From Hortaea werneckii (Eukaryota > Ascomycota > Dothideomycetes > Mycosphaerellales > Teratosphaeriaceae): 64,000 nucleotides of DNA. The stretch spans positions 620,001 through 684,000 of the forward strand of contig JBAOKB010000144.1 of assembly GCA_037044905.1 (NCBI GenBank), in the 5' to 3' direction. Shown here piece by piece: positions 41,209 through 53,270 of the stretch. The translations under genes were made by a program, and so were the position numbers. The notes beneath the pieces were generated by a model. The model was not told the DNA's origin. It did not search any database and saw nothing but the letters and a program-made list of their open reading frames with translations. Position 1 is the first letter of the stretch; the number at the start of each line of letters is the position of its first letter.

Positions 41209-43627
41209 ATGTGTGGCATTTCCTGCATCCTGCAGCTCTACAACCCTGCCCATCAACATACCGCCCAGCCGCAGCAAAATGGCACACATGGTGATGCCGC
41301 CACGGCCAATGGCTCCAACCTCAATCCAAAACGCGATCACGTCCGTAAAGAGCTTCATGAAAGTTTGGAACAAATCCGACATCGTGGCCCAGACGCAACA
41401 GGAGACTGGATCAGCGACGATTGTCGAGTGGGTACTCTGACCAACCCCTCAACCCCTCACAACCTCTCTCCCTCCCCACCAGCTCCAAGACTAACCCAAC
41501 TCCTTGCAACCCCACAGCCCTCGGTCACGTCCGCCTAAGCATTAACGATCTGTCCCCCTCCGCCGCCCAACCCTTCCACTCGCCCCCGTCCCACGGCATC
41601 CACGCCGTCGTCAACGGCGAGTTCTACGACTACGACGCCATCCGCGCCCACCTCGAGTCCGTCACCTCCTACACCTTCACCAGCCGCAGCGACTCCGAGA
41701 TCATCATCGCCCTGTACCTGCACTACGGGCTCAGCTTCACGGACTGGTTACGCGGCGAGTTCGCCTGCGTGCTGTGGGACGAGAAGCAGCAGCTCTTTGT
41801 GGCTGTGAGGGACCGGTATGGGATTAAGCCGCTGTTCTGGACAGTCCAGAATGGCCGGTTGTTGGTTGCGGCTGAGCAGAAGGCTTTCCTGCCTTTGGGT
41901 TGGCAGCCGGAGTGGGATGTTAGGGCTTTGAGGGATGCGGGCTGGAATCATGATACGAGGACTTTGTTTAAGGGGGTTCAGAAGGTGAGTAGTCGGTGCT
42001 TTTTGGAACTTCGGCCTGGATTGCAACTCTCCCTTCGGCAGAGCAATGAAGTGCTTGGAGGCTGAGATGGAGACGATGTCCTCTATTCATGAGAATATGA
42101 CAGTGGGTGCCAATGATGTGGACTGACTGATTTCTTTTACAGATCCGCCCTGGTCATTACATAACATGTCAGTCGTTTGGCACGGTCGACGAGCGTCCTT
42201 ACTGGGATATGTCCTTCCCGAATAAGGTAAGCCCTGAAGGGTCCAGAGGATTGATAATTCAATCATGTTTATACGATTTATAGCACCTCCCAGATCCACG
42301 TACCCCTGAGGAAGCCATCGAAGGCGTCCGCCAGCGTATGCTCGAGTCAGTCCGTCTTCGTTTACGCGCCGATGTCCCTGTCGGTGTCTACCTCTCCGGC
42401 GGGATCGACTCTTCCGTTATTGCCGGAATGGTCGCGCATCTCGTCAAGGAGCAGAATGTAGCTATGGGCTCTGCGCCGCCTAGTGAGCGTGTGACCTGCT
42501 TCTCTATTGCTTTCGATGAAGACTCCGGCTTCGACGAATCCTCAATCGCCAACAGAACTGCTGAATGGCTGGGCGTGAAGTATCTCAAGAAGCTGATGAA
42601 TGAAGAAGAGCTGGCAAAGCGGTTCGAAGATGCTGTGTGGCATTGTGAGCAGCACAATCCGGACCTCAACTTCGTTGGAAAGTTTGCTCTTTCTGAGGTC
42701 CCGAGGGAACATGGGTACAAGGTGGTTCTTACGGGTGAAGGTGCCGATGAAACGCATGCTGGATACCCCATGTATCTGCCTGACTACCTCCGCGAACCTG
42801 ATGAGGCCTGGTCTGCCTTTAACACCCTTCCTGAGTCTGAGCGTACCAACCAGCTTCATCAAGCGGAAGAAGCAGCAAGACAGCACTACGAAAGCATCGG
42901 TGCAGATGGCGGCCGGTACACCGAAGATGTGGGCGTGGCCCGAAGAATGTTAAATGGCATCTCCACCGTCTCTAGCATGACGGCATTCCAACCTTCGGCC
43001 GTCTTCGCCCCATGGACATCGAAGGCCTTCCCAGCATCCGACGATGCACAAATGACCATCGCCCGCAACGCCGACGGCATAGCCCGCCACCACATCAACA
43101 ACGACTGGCACCCTCTCCACGCCGCCCTCTACGTCTGGAGCAAAGGCCACCTCCCCAACATCTTCCTCACCTGCCTCGGCGACCGCACGGAAATGGCCCA
43201 CTCCATCGAAGCCCGAACCCCCTTCCTCGACCACCACCTCACCGATTACGTCAACCAGCTGCCTCCGTCCATGAAACTGCGCTGGATGGCCGAGGAAAAG
43301 CGGTTCGTCGAGAAGTGGGTCCTGAGGGAAGCCAGCAAGCCTTTCATCACCCCCGAGCTGTACAATCGGAAGAAATATCCTTACTCGGCTCCTACGAAGT
43401 ACCCCGCTGGCGGTCCGCTGCAGAAGGTGATGCAGCGGCTGGTTACGAGGGAGAATATTGCGGCGCTGGGGTTTGTGGATTGGGAAGTCGTCGACGGGTT
43501 ATTGCAAACAGCTTTTGATGCTGGTCCAGAGTCGCCTGGTGATGCGAGGGCGTTGAGATTGTTGTTGGTGGTTGGAGGTTGGGTGGTGCTGGGTAAGCGG
43601 TTCGGGGTCAAGAGGGCGGAGCCGTAG
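41209..43627 (+). CDS. asparagine synthetase (glutamine-hydrolysing), long AsnB-type
   Basis: Four exons, join(41209..41431, 41518..41984, 42143..42226, 42284..43627); 705 aa. It transfers amide nitrogen from Gln to Asp using ATP. The N-terminal glutaminase domain starts MCGIS (Cys2 nucleophile) and has RHRGPDATGDW, ALGHVRLSIND (rebuilt over intron 1), NGEFYDYDAIR and RDRYGIKPLFW. The synthetase domain has the PP-loop YLSGGIDSSVIAGM, TGEGADETHAGYP and EARTPFLDHHLTDY. It is longer than the roughly 570-aa yeast ASN1/ASN2 because of a hydrophilic insertion after residue 15 and a longer C-terminal half, and so resembles the long bacterial AsnB-like class often found as a second copy in fungi. All phases agree. 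Whether it is the main enzyme or a paralogue cannot be told from this window. Confidence 0.93.
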
Positions 43628-45364
43628 GGGAGATGGGGTATTTTGCTTTGCGGGTCGATGCGATTGGGAGGGTTACGTGGTTTTGGGGGTGGTGGTAGGG
43701 GTGGGCTGCGATCTGGTCAGTTTGGATAGATTCTGGAGGTACATTTGCTCTTGGTATTCGATAGGGAGAGCTCCTGGGAATGATAACATTAAATCTGTGC
43801 GTTGAGGATGCTTTTGTCAATCTCATTTCTACTATTGAGTGTGGCTTGTTTCAGCTTCTTATGTCCAAGAAATGTCTTCAACAAGCCATTAGACTGCACG
43901 ATATGCCGTATGGACGAGCAATCTCATCGTGAGTATTTGGATGGAAAGCCATCCAGTATTTCAGCCATGTGAACACAACTGTGTGACTCAATGAGAGATG
44001 GTTTTGACTATAGCTATGGACCAGGCCAACGTGATCACTCCTGGTTAGACATTCTATGACAACTCACCGCGGATACACCATGTGTTCCGGAATCGTAGGA
44101 AGTATGTTGCTCCCTCCCTTGGCAATACGTTTGCATTTCGGGGGGCGTTTGGGCCGAGGTCTTGGTGATGGCGTTCTTGATGCCATGTATAATCATATAA
44201 GGCACACAAAGAAACTAAGTAGATCAAAGGTGATTGATCAAGACTGGATATGAGAAAGGGCTGCGGCAGCAATAGCCTTGGAGTTTCTGCAGAGATGAGG
44301 CAGAAACAGCAGGAGCGATCGACTTTGCACCCCGACCTCAAAATGTTACATGTATAAATCCATCTCACATAACAGTTACATCTTGCAGAGTAATGGATCT
44401 TTTGAGCTGAATGTGGCTGCCGACACGATGGGAAAATATGGAAGAGCTGAGGGCAAGAACACTCTATCGATCAGCAGGACCAGGCGCGGCGAAAGCATCA
44501 CAGTATGCATTTACCGACTGATGATAAGGAAGGTCAGATAGCATATGAGAAACATTCTACGAGTAGCTCTCGTCTCGAGAGGCAGTACAATGCAGCTAGC
44601 ATCACCCACGATCAAGTCATCTACACAAACATTTCGACGCAGGCCTGGCAAACGAATATGCTTGAGGACTACTGCAATCACTATCGGAACAGATGCTTGC
44701 ACCCGCTATGCGTCTTCTCACCGTCAGTCAATGGAGAGGCACGTTGCTTAAGTAATTACAGAGACGTTTCTGCAAATCATCGTCTCGACTACCTGTCAAG
44801 ATACCTGGACTTGAGCATGGAAGACACCAATTCGCTAAGCAAACGTGATCAAAAACCAGCTCATCATCCACGTGATGGTGGCAATGGTAACAGCAGGGGT
44901 TGTCATCCCATTGGTCGCCACCTGTTGGTCGCTAGCCGGTTGCACCGATTCTAGACTCGTCTGTCTCAATCAATTCAGCAGGTGCGATGTTGCTTGGGTC
45001 TGGTAATGCCGGATGGAGTCGTCTGAGGTCAGGTGCAAGGAATTGCAGCCACGTAAAGTCTACGGTAGAGAATAGATCATTCAGCATTCCCGTCAGTAAT
45101 TTGCTTTGCAATGGATCTCATACGATTGTCATGCCTCCCCTTGTGTGCCAGCATGCAGTCGAATCGTCCCTGAGTTGCTCCTGCCCTGGACTGTCACAAA
45201 GTCGGCCGTTTGTTGCCTTGGGAGCTCTTGGTGGGTCAAGGCGCACGAGTAGCGTGGCCCAAGCTTGCCCATTGTTTTGAACCACCGCTTCTTCCTCTCT
45301 CAAATCTTCTTCCCTTCTCTTCTCCTCGCTGGCGACGAGATTTTGGCACAACTCCAGCCGTCCC
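43628..45364. other. 1.7-kb gene-poor region
   Basis: Follows the asparagine synthetase gene. A 149-codon plus-strand frame at 44505-44954 is Ser/Asn/Arg-rich without any motif and I do not call it. No RNA gene seen. Confidence 0.4.
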
Positions 45365-45770
45365 ATGGCCTCCGCTCGCATTCTCCATTCTCGTGAGTTG
45401 CTTATGAGGTTGGCAAGTCGGCCAATCTGCTAATGTTGATGACAGGCTCGCCGTTGCATCACCCACGCTGTTACACCTCGTTTGGCATCAGACACCAACG
45501 ACATGTGTGTACAGCCCAACGCATCTCCCTCCTCCCAAGAGACGTCAAGAAGCGTGTCGACAGCGGAAAGACCACTGAGCTTGCAAGGAGACCGGACTTT
45601 GGCCTGAGAGCAGCCTTGTAAGTCTCTGTCATGTTCATGCCTGCTCACCGATGGACGCTGACCTCAACATTAGCAAGGACACATCGGACATTCCAAGTCG
45701 CGCCTGTTGTCCGTCAAGACCCTACCTCTTGTGGTATACAAGCGAGAGGTCACGCCTGCCTGACCTCTAG
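45365..45770 (+). CDS. possible small spliced protein with mitochondrial-type N-terminus (maybe a truncated gene)
   Basis: A three-exon model, join(45365..45392, 45446..45617, 45674..45770), uses clean sites: GTGAGT...GACAG, then GTAAGT...CATTAG with a GCTGAC branch. It gives 98 aa. The N-terminal half (MASARILHSRSPLHHPR, later ISLLPRDVKKRVDSG and LARRPDFGLRAA) is basic, Ser-rich and lacks acids at first, like a mitochondrial leader followed by the start of a mature protein. The last exon runs into a degenerate copy of the 50-bp repeat found three times just downstream and stops there. The gene may therefore be a 5' fragment cut by the repeat. The parent is not recognised. Confidence 0.35.
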
Positions 45771-45856
45771 TTGGGCGCCGCCGCCGCCTCATCAAGATGC
45801 GGGTCTTCGACCATGACCTCGGGGAAGTTTTCCTTGGTGGCATCGACACCAGCTAC

Positions 45857-45906
45857 GTGCCTGCCGTCTGCCAGGACCCTACCTCTTGTGGTAGGCGAGC
45901 GGACGG
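45857..45906. repeat. 50-bp dispersed repeat, copy 1
   Basis: Begins GTGCCTGCCGTCTGCCAGGA and ends GGCGAGCGGACGG. It is identical over 50 bp to the copies at 46197 and 46301. It contains a hairpin CCTACC-TCTTGT-GGTAGG. Confidence 0.9.
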
Positions 45907-46196
45907 TCAGGCGACCTTCGAAGGCCCGCCGCCTGGTCGAGGAGCGGTCAATTACTCCGTACCCAGATGACAAGGTGCAGGGGCAGCTGCGTGCCTCGCA
46001 ATCTGCCTCCACAAGCACCAGAACCTAATGCCATGGGCCGAGCCAGGCGTATGTCGGATCTCCACCTTGCGGGAGAGGGACCGCAAGCTGTACACTACTG
46101 ACATATTCGACAGGCTCCGAGAGACAAGAACGATCCGGCAAGCAAGTACAATTTGGCAAGGAAGAGCAATTTGGCCCACCTCGTGTGTGGGCTCTA

Positions 46197-46246
46197 GTGC
46201 CTGCCGTCTGCCAGGACCCTACCTCTTGTGGTAGGCGAGCGGACGG
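46197..46246. repeat. 50-bp dispersed repeat, copy 2
   Basis: Identical 50 bp to copy 1. The similarity to copy 3 continues rightward (GGGCGATCGACGAG against AGGCGATCGACGAG), so the true unit is longer than 50 bp, at about 70 bp. Confidence 0.9.
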
Positions 46247-46300
46247 CCGGGCGATCGACGAGTGAGCCGCGGTATGGGGAGCCATGCATCGAAGCGAGCA

Positions 46301-46350
46301 GTGCCTGCCGTCTGCCAGGACCCTACCTCTTGTGGTAGGCGAGCGGACGG
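46301..46350. repeat. 50-bp dispersed repeat, copy 3
   Basis: Identical 50 bp to copies 1 and 2, followed by GCGATCGACGAG and a short CGAGCAG tandem (about 46364-46386). A degenerate fourth copy (CCCTACCTCTTGTGGTATAC) sits at about 45719-45738. Confidence 0.9.
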
Positions 46351-46399
46351 CCAGGCGATCGACGAGCGAGCAGCGAGCAGCGAGCAGACGGCTACGCAC

Positions 46400-49300
46400 C
46401 GCAACCGGTCTAGGTGCACGGGATAGCAATCGGCCTTTTGTTGTTGCTTTTGTATATATTTCAGTTTTCAACAGATTGTATGATAGATATCCAAAGCAAG
46501 TTCTTGGTCCAGAGTGGTCCCATCGAGGTCAATTCCGCATTCTCATGTCGTTTGAGTATTACTTTCACGTACTTACATGGATACCGGCTTGCCTTGTTTC
46601 TTTCCAATTCATTTTCTGCGTGCCTATTTGATGTAGTGATCTGCAATTTTCTTCAGCCACCGTTCTGTCTTGTCTGTACTGTCCGTTCCGAAGTCCGCGT
46701 GATACACTGCCGCGGCTTGGATCAGCATCGAGAGGCCACCTCTAGAGAATTTGGATAGACTGTGATTCTGTACGGCTTTGTACTCAGAAATCGTCTCTGG
46801 AAAAGGGCTTTCGGAGCTGGAAGATCAATTCTTGCGGCGTCTTCAGCACATGATAGCAGGAATCGAACATTGCCGCTTTCCTATCGGGGACAAGGATGTC
46901 GGAGGAAAAGAGACCCGGTATCAGAGACGAAGGAATGTGTGTGGGCAGGAATCGTGTTGTAACCTACCTGATGTCTTTCGTACTGAGTTGTAATTACTCT
47001 GCTACGCTTATTAGCTACCGCAGAGGAACCATGTTTTTTGCCTTGGGCTGAGGAAGAACGTTTGTGTTTGAATGTGGGACATGAGCCTACTGGTCATACT
47101 ACACAGGAGGATGGTACCCACTTAGCATGTATCATGTACCTGTCTATCGTGCTGTCCTGCGCTCCACGTTGGCCTCCCGTCCTCTGCCCACACTACCCAT
47201 TGCCTTCGACTGCAGGACTACTGCCCAAGCGTCAAGCTTTTGTCCGAAGCTGAGACTTTGCCGTGGATGTGGCGGCGCCGACTGCCGTGAAGCGGGTCTG
47301 ATATGGAGCTCGAGGAGGCGTCGAGGATGTCCGTATCTTCGACGATTGCGTGGTGGAGCGACTTGCACAGGCAGCCGGCAGTGTGAGATTCTTGAACAGC
47401 TGTCCACGGTTTTGTTACGACCTCAAGCTCAGGTGTCTTCGCGGTTGCCAGGGGAGTCGACGCGGATGCAAGGAGGCTTGGACATGCCACGGGCGCTCGT
47501 TGGAGCACCCCTGGCGTCCTCTATCCTGCCCTCAATCGTTGATTTACTCCAATGCTTCTGCCTCGCAGCTCGGCGAAGTCAACCATCGCTCGACGCATCT
47601 CCTTCGACGGCCAGCGAGGAGCTCAGTAGCCGTCGGAGGGCGTGGTCAATGGCTGAAGTCTGGCCGGCTTGGTCCGTGCAGTTGAAGCTGACTCGATATG
47701 AGTTTGGGCTGCCACAACAGCAACTTCCCCCTTCCACCCGACAATCAGAACACTACTGCTCAAACAACGACAACCTCTCCTGCTGAGCTTCAAGACCTTT
47801 GTCTGAGCAAGCTCGAGGTCAAGGAAGGGTCTCTCGAGGACTGCAGGCCCACTCCATACTTGGCGATGGTTCAACTCCGCCGCTATCCTACTACACCTCC
47901 ACTCCTTTCACACCCACAAACCCTCCATCCTTTTCCGAGCACGCGAGGAGCTTTCCCACGAGCCTCGTAATGAGTTCCCATCATCATCATTCCTTACCGA
48001 GGCGCAGAGCAAACGTGGCGAGCCTCTGAGCCCACAGCAGCAGCCGTTCACTCCCGCGGGCTTCTGGGCTTCAACCACCCCAAGGCCGGCTCGACCGAGC
48101 TCAATATCCTCTTTACACGAGTGGAAGGGGCATCTCCATGTGCTTTAGGCGATGAGACGCGCCTTACCAAGCTGACATGAGCAGTAAGGATTACCCGCCC
48201 TCCATTACACAACGGAACCATGAGGAGCGGCGGCGACTACCACCGCCGACTTCGCGGCATGTGCCAGCAGTGCTTACGGTGAGACGCTTCGCATGTTCCC
48301 GTAATGATAAAGCAAGAGATGGACACATAAAAGCTTGTTTGGGTGCTTTGGTCCAACGAGCTAGGCCTTACGTAGTATCGGCGCGCTTCCAGCCTTCAGC
48401 CCTCGCGACCTTGGCGAGGAGAGCCAAGAAAGCCAGGACTGCTTTGCTACCGTTTTTACAACCACGGCTACAGCCTCCCCACAGGGTTGAGCAGCTTCAC
48501 TACCTGTCCTGGACATACCACTGCCGGGATACCGGGCGATGGATCCGGGTTCGAAGTCACGTGCCTTGTGTTGCCATTCGGACTTTGGCTTGGCCTGGCA
48601 GTGCCTCTGTGGCCCACCCGCGATGAGCTAATTGCCCGTGGATAAGCAGCCAGACAACGAGAAGAGCATCTGCCTTCGGCCGAAGGGATGTCCTGGTAGG
48701 TGGGTCAAAGTCGCCAAGCTGGTAAGAAACGACCCAGGAAGTGAGTTCAGCCGGAACCAGAAACTGATAACCGGCTTCCCGAATTTGGATTGAGCCATGT
48801 CAGCTCTCCACGCTCTAGGCACTTTGAAATATGGGGGCGCTAATCTTTCTCAATATTGCTCTTTTTTTTTTTTTTTGCTCTTCTGAAGTAGCGGACTTGC
48901 CCTGCCAGATGCATGCCAGGACTTGAAATTGCTCGTGGCCTCCTGGTTTTTTCTCCATTTCGCGTTGAATGTATTAGCTTTTATGGCGCCCTCTTGCAGA
49001 CTGTCGACCTGATCCAACGGAAGGAGATCTTCCTCCGGCAGTGGAGTGCCTTATGGCCCGCATAAGACCGTTGGTCAGACCTTTTGGTTTTCGGCGCCGT
49101 GTTCGTTTCCCGGCCTCATTTTGTTCGCAGTGCGTCAGCTTATGGGCCCTGGTATAATAGCAGCGTTCATCGATGGCAAGTCTCATTGGCATGCAAGTCT
49201 CATTGGCCTTATCCGGGTTCTGGTAAGATCTTCCTCCACTCTGGACACCCCTCAGGACGACACAGACTGCGCTTGCCGGCTACTTTGAACATACCGTCTC

Positions 49301-52100
49301 GCCTGATCGTAACTCGCGGTCCCGGACGGCTCCTCTGTGTGATCGGCAATCCCTCGCTCTGGAATTCAACGGAGAGACTTGTGTACCGCTGTCTCATGTT
49401 GCCACTGGACTTGTCGACCTTCGGTGCGCCCATCAGGCCCGGCCAGATCTTTAACGGACAAGTATACCAGGATTCCTTTTTGTTTGTCCCTCTAAAACCG
49501 CCGTGTGACCTGGACATTTGGCATGACTGTCTTCCTGTGGATTGACATACCCGAGTATTCCGTACGGCACTTTGAAGCCTTTCAGGATCTTCCATTTCTT
49601 CTCCAACACGAAGCCTACCCTTCTCACACCGAGGATCTTCTGGATGTCCCCAACTGGCCACTTCCTTGCGCATCGACATGGTTCTTGTTATATGGCCGAC
49701 TTCCATCTTCGTCGGTGATACGACCATACGCTTTTTTCGGTGCGAGCCCATAAGCCGCCGATTATCCATGGATCTTGTCGTCATCCCCGGTGTCCTGTGT
49801 TACTCCTAAAGCTCTTCTGGCAAGGATCTCGGTTGACTGGCCGCTATTTCTAGTGCCTTGGGCGAGCCTTATAGCCCCTGCCAGGTTGTCCGACGGCGCA
49901 GGTCCATTCTGAGGTTCTGATGGTGTCCATCTCCTACCAGGCACATGTACTGGCGACAATGATGCTTTTCGATCGCCGTCCAACTCTTCTCGAAGAATAT
50001 CTCAGCGCTTTCCCTGGCATCTGGATGGCTGTTTCTCTGGGAGTATACTGAGAATAATCGGTTCGGAGGTGTCCGCTCGCTCGGAGTCGCCTTGTTCATC
50101 TACTGTCTTCCGAAATTGCCTTCGATGTTGGATCGTCGAGAGCTGTGATGCCGACTAAGGGCGTGTAGACTTCTTGTCCGCTCTGCCTGTGGAGTCGTGG
50201 ATGCGAAGGTGGCCGGCAGCCTTCGTTGCCGGTGGACCTTGGGAAATGGATAAGGCCACTATCCTATGCCGTCGACATATCTGTGGTGTTCCGCCGTTTG
50301 CTGGAGTCTGACCGGCGTGGTTCCTCTTTGCCGTTGAGTGCCTTGCTCCGGCCATTAGAGCGCCGGAAGGTGCCTCCGACCTGGTGTTTGCTTTGACAGA
50401 AGACGGTAATATGGTCTTCATTTCGAACGATTGCTACAGTGCGAAGACACACTGAAGGGAAGGCGGATGATTGGTATGACAGCCCGCCTCTTGATGCGCC
50501 TCGGTGTCGGGAAAGCTGTCTAGAGCGCCAGTATGGCCAAAGCCGTTGTTTACCATGGCTCTTAAACTTCGAGTGCTTGCAAATGGGGTTTGCGATCTTC
50601 ATGCTCCTGCGCAATAGCGGCTAGTCGGGCTTGTCTAGACGTGACCAGTACAAGCATGCTGAGATGGCCTTATCGCATCTGTACTCTTCTGCATGCGTGC
50701 AAGGACCTGCACACACGCTACCTGCTGCTCGAGCGGATTGCAGGTTCGGATGTCGTTCGCCGCATCGTGTCTAGGCTAACGGCATATTCGTCATCGGCGA
50801 GCACGAACCTTTTCCGCTCTGATCTCCTGCCACAGCCTGACAGCGACTTAATGGTCCACATCCGCCTTGCGTGGAAGGGAGAGCTGGCGCTCTGCTCGCC
50901 GCCGCCAATGACTCGACCTGCTCCGCTGGTGGTGCCTCGCACTACTTCGTATTGCCGCTGCTGTACACTTGCTGCATTGTCGACCGGCTGCTCAATCTTG
51001 CCAGTGGAGGTGGCGCTAGCTCTATCCATGCTGGGAGGTGTCTTCCAGAACACTCCTTGCTCTTAATCTGCACGCAAACCCATCGGGGTTTGGTAGGATT
51101 TCAGCGAGTGCCATCAAAAGCCTCCATCTCTTTTGGCCTTGCACTCGGCCTTTGCGCTCGGCCGCAGAAGACATAGCGCATGGCGACTCGCTTTTTGAAT
51201 TGGTGCTTGAAGCTTGGCTGGTGTCTCAGTGTGGGCGTGGGCGCTATGTGCTGCCTTCGTCGCGTTTGGAATCGATCCGAGAGCGTGGGTGCCGCGCTCG
51301 AGACACAGGGTCGCGATTCGTGAACATGCGGCGGTTCAGTGAGCTTGAAGAGTCACACCTCTATTGTTGTGTCCCTTTGATACATTTCGCAGCAAAATGA
51401 GGAAGTTTAGGAATGTTTGTGCTGGATGTCGTTGGCTCCGGTGCTGCACAAAGCGTTGCAGTAGCAATCTGAACTTCGCAAAGCCGGCAATGCAGCCATG
51501 AAGAGACCAACGCTTCGTGACGATTTGGGCAGTGCAGGCATTTCGACGCTCTACGGGAAGAGCATAATACAGAACGATGAGCATAATAAGTCGAAACACT
51601 CGCTCCAAAAAGAGTGGCTCAATGGCCAGCAGGGGGGACAAAAAGACAAGAAGAAAGCGAGTCTTGCAAATTACCTCAGTGGATGTCTCAAAGGAGTTTC
51701 GAACGCGGCACATTCGCAAGACTACCAGATTGGCAAAAGCGTTGGAGTGGGAACCCTGGCGGCTTTTTACCACTGGTTCCCACTCCAAGGGTGGTCATCC
51801 ACAGCACAATATTATTTAAACAATGAATGAGCAATCCGGAGTCCTACCGGCCTATGTTGCAACATTGACCACCATGCCTACACAAGGATGCTCGAGGCGG
51901 ACATGCACAAGAGAATGGAGAAGGCGAACACACTACGAGAGGATGGTACGGATGAAAGTATTTGTTTCAAAGGAAGTATCTACATGTACCCACGCCCACC
52001 ATCTGCCCTGATGGCCTTGAATCTTGTTGGCCCGAGTCAAACGACCATGTCTTTGACTGTCACTGCCATCACCAAATCCATCGTGGAAGCTGTACCGCGC
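46400..52100. other. 5.7-kb region without an intact gene; coding-like patches
   Basis: No frame gives a recognisable domain. Around 47127-48170 on the plus strand, protein-like stretches occur in successive frames: SSRLPGESTRMQGGLDMPR, then SPAELQDLCLSKLEVKEG, then LSYYTSTPFTPTNPPSFSEH, then PLSPQQQPFTPAGFWAS. This is what a decayed gene or an indel-rich assembly would give. A 15-T run lies at 48862-48876 and a short direct duplication (GCAAGTCTCATTGGC twice) near 49176-49206. Minus-strand frames at 49200-50600 are long but lack domain motifs. Confidence 0.35.
51742..51788. repeat. 14-bp perfect inverted repeat with 19-nt loop
   Basis: Arms TTGGAGTGGGAACC (51742-51755) and GGTTCCCACTCCAA (51775-51788) are exact reverse complements, and pairing can continue inward with one mismatch (TGG/CCA). 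It could form a hairpin in RNA or be a remnant of a mobile-element terminus. Confidence 0.85.
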
Positions 52101-52109
52101 TATGATGAG

Positions 52110-52830
52110 CGGAGAGAAGGCTGAGGCTGGTGCTGTTGCTGTTGCTGTTGCCTATGTACGGCGATGAGTGCTGAAGTGCTGTCGACAGAGCGGAAACTTG
52201 AAGAGACATGGACGGCCGAAGGGGTTGGTTGAACGGCTGCCGGTTCCGCCGGCATTGCTTTTGTGCTGGCTGCGGATGCCGTTCTGCTCGTCGGTCATGG
52301 TGATTGCACCCAAGGCGGCTGTGGTCGCCGCGAGTGCTGGATCAATCGGCAGGGCGTCATCGCCGTTACCGTGAATTGGCCGAGAGCGACCTCCTTGCTT
52401 GCAAAGACTGGTCTCGTCAGCAAGTGGAAACGAAGTTGGAGCAAAGGAGACTTACGATGACTGATGCTGATTCTGCTGCTGCTGCGTTGGCGCCGTACCT
52501 GTTGGGTACTGCTGCTGCTGCTGTAGATGCAGCTTGCGTCGCTGGGCCCCTTGCTGTCTGCCCAGTTGATGTAGCAGTGGCGGCAGATATGATTGCCGCA
52601 GCATTTCACTGTCATTGTCAGCGTATGCAAGTCAACCTGTGGCAAAGGAGACGTACTGGGGACACTGGGTCCCGGGGCGAACACATCGTCCTCTCTGCCC
52701 GGCATGTTCCCAGCGCCTCGGAGAGGACGCTGGGAGGCAGAGGGGCCCTCACCGACGGTCCAGGGAGCAGGACCGAAGGTAGAAGTTTGGAGTGGAAACC
52801 AGTGGCAGGTTGGCTGGGCGTGAAGGTTGA
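52110..52830 (-). pseudogene. possible decayed or frameshifted Gln-rich regulatory protein gene
   Basis: The minus strand shows canonical intron signals: GTACGT...CGCTGACAATGACAG (about 52602-52649) and GTAAGT with a TTGCTGACG branch near 52400-52460. Between them are protein-like segments: GPSASQRPLRGAGNMPG and EDDVFAPGPSVP before the first intron, then MLRQSYLPPLLHQLGRQQ and a poly-Gln stretch, then DDALPIDPALAATTAALGAI and ASTKAMPAEPAAVQPTPSAV ending in a second poly-Gln run. The segments do not share one frame, so either one-base errors or decay have broken the gene. Poly-Gln with Pro/Ser suggests a transcriptional regulator, but the family is not recognised. Confidence 0.3.
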
Positions 52831-53270
52831 AGAAATCAAAGGAAGAACAAGGAGGGAGAAGAGCGGGGTTTTATGCTCAGGTTTGCAAAGCAGCCGCACA
52901 GACGTGTGAGTCACATAAACAGAAGCTACGGCCACGCTGCCGCTTCCGCAACGGCAAGAACAGGAAAAGCTGCAGCTCTACCGCCTTTCGACTCGGCTGG
53001 GCTAGCAGCACGCTATTCTAGGTATCATCGATGGTGTCCAATAGAGCTCGAAGACACTCGTCATTCGGCATTGCCATTGGAAACCTGTCACTGACGGAGA
53101 AATGAGGCCCAGGTTTCAATTCTGGCCCTGTCTTTACTGGCCGCATTCAGGGCATGCTCTTGAGTTGCAATTGCACGGCCAGGCAGAGAGCGGGAAGGAG
53201 TGGTCATCATGCTCGTTTCCTATCATCCCATCCTCTTTGAAACTGCAGCCATGCTTTGTCTGGTTCAGAA

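Noticed and set aside
49209..49784. 191-codon minus-strand frame, considered as retrotransposon gag/pol
   Set aside because: No zinc knuckle, protease, reverse transcriptase or integrase motif; Arg/Ser-rich composition without domain signals.
52295..52705. Minus-strand frame with KCCGNHICRHCYINW, looking like a RING or zinc finger
   Set aside because: The segment overlaps a likely intron and a poly-Gln/poly-Ser region open in all three frames. The Cys/His pattern comes from an alternative frame and lacks the other zinc ligands.
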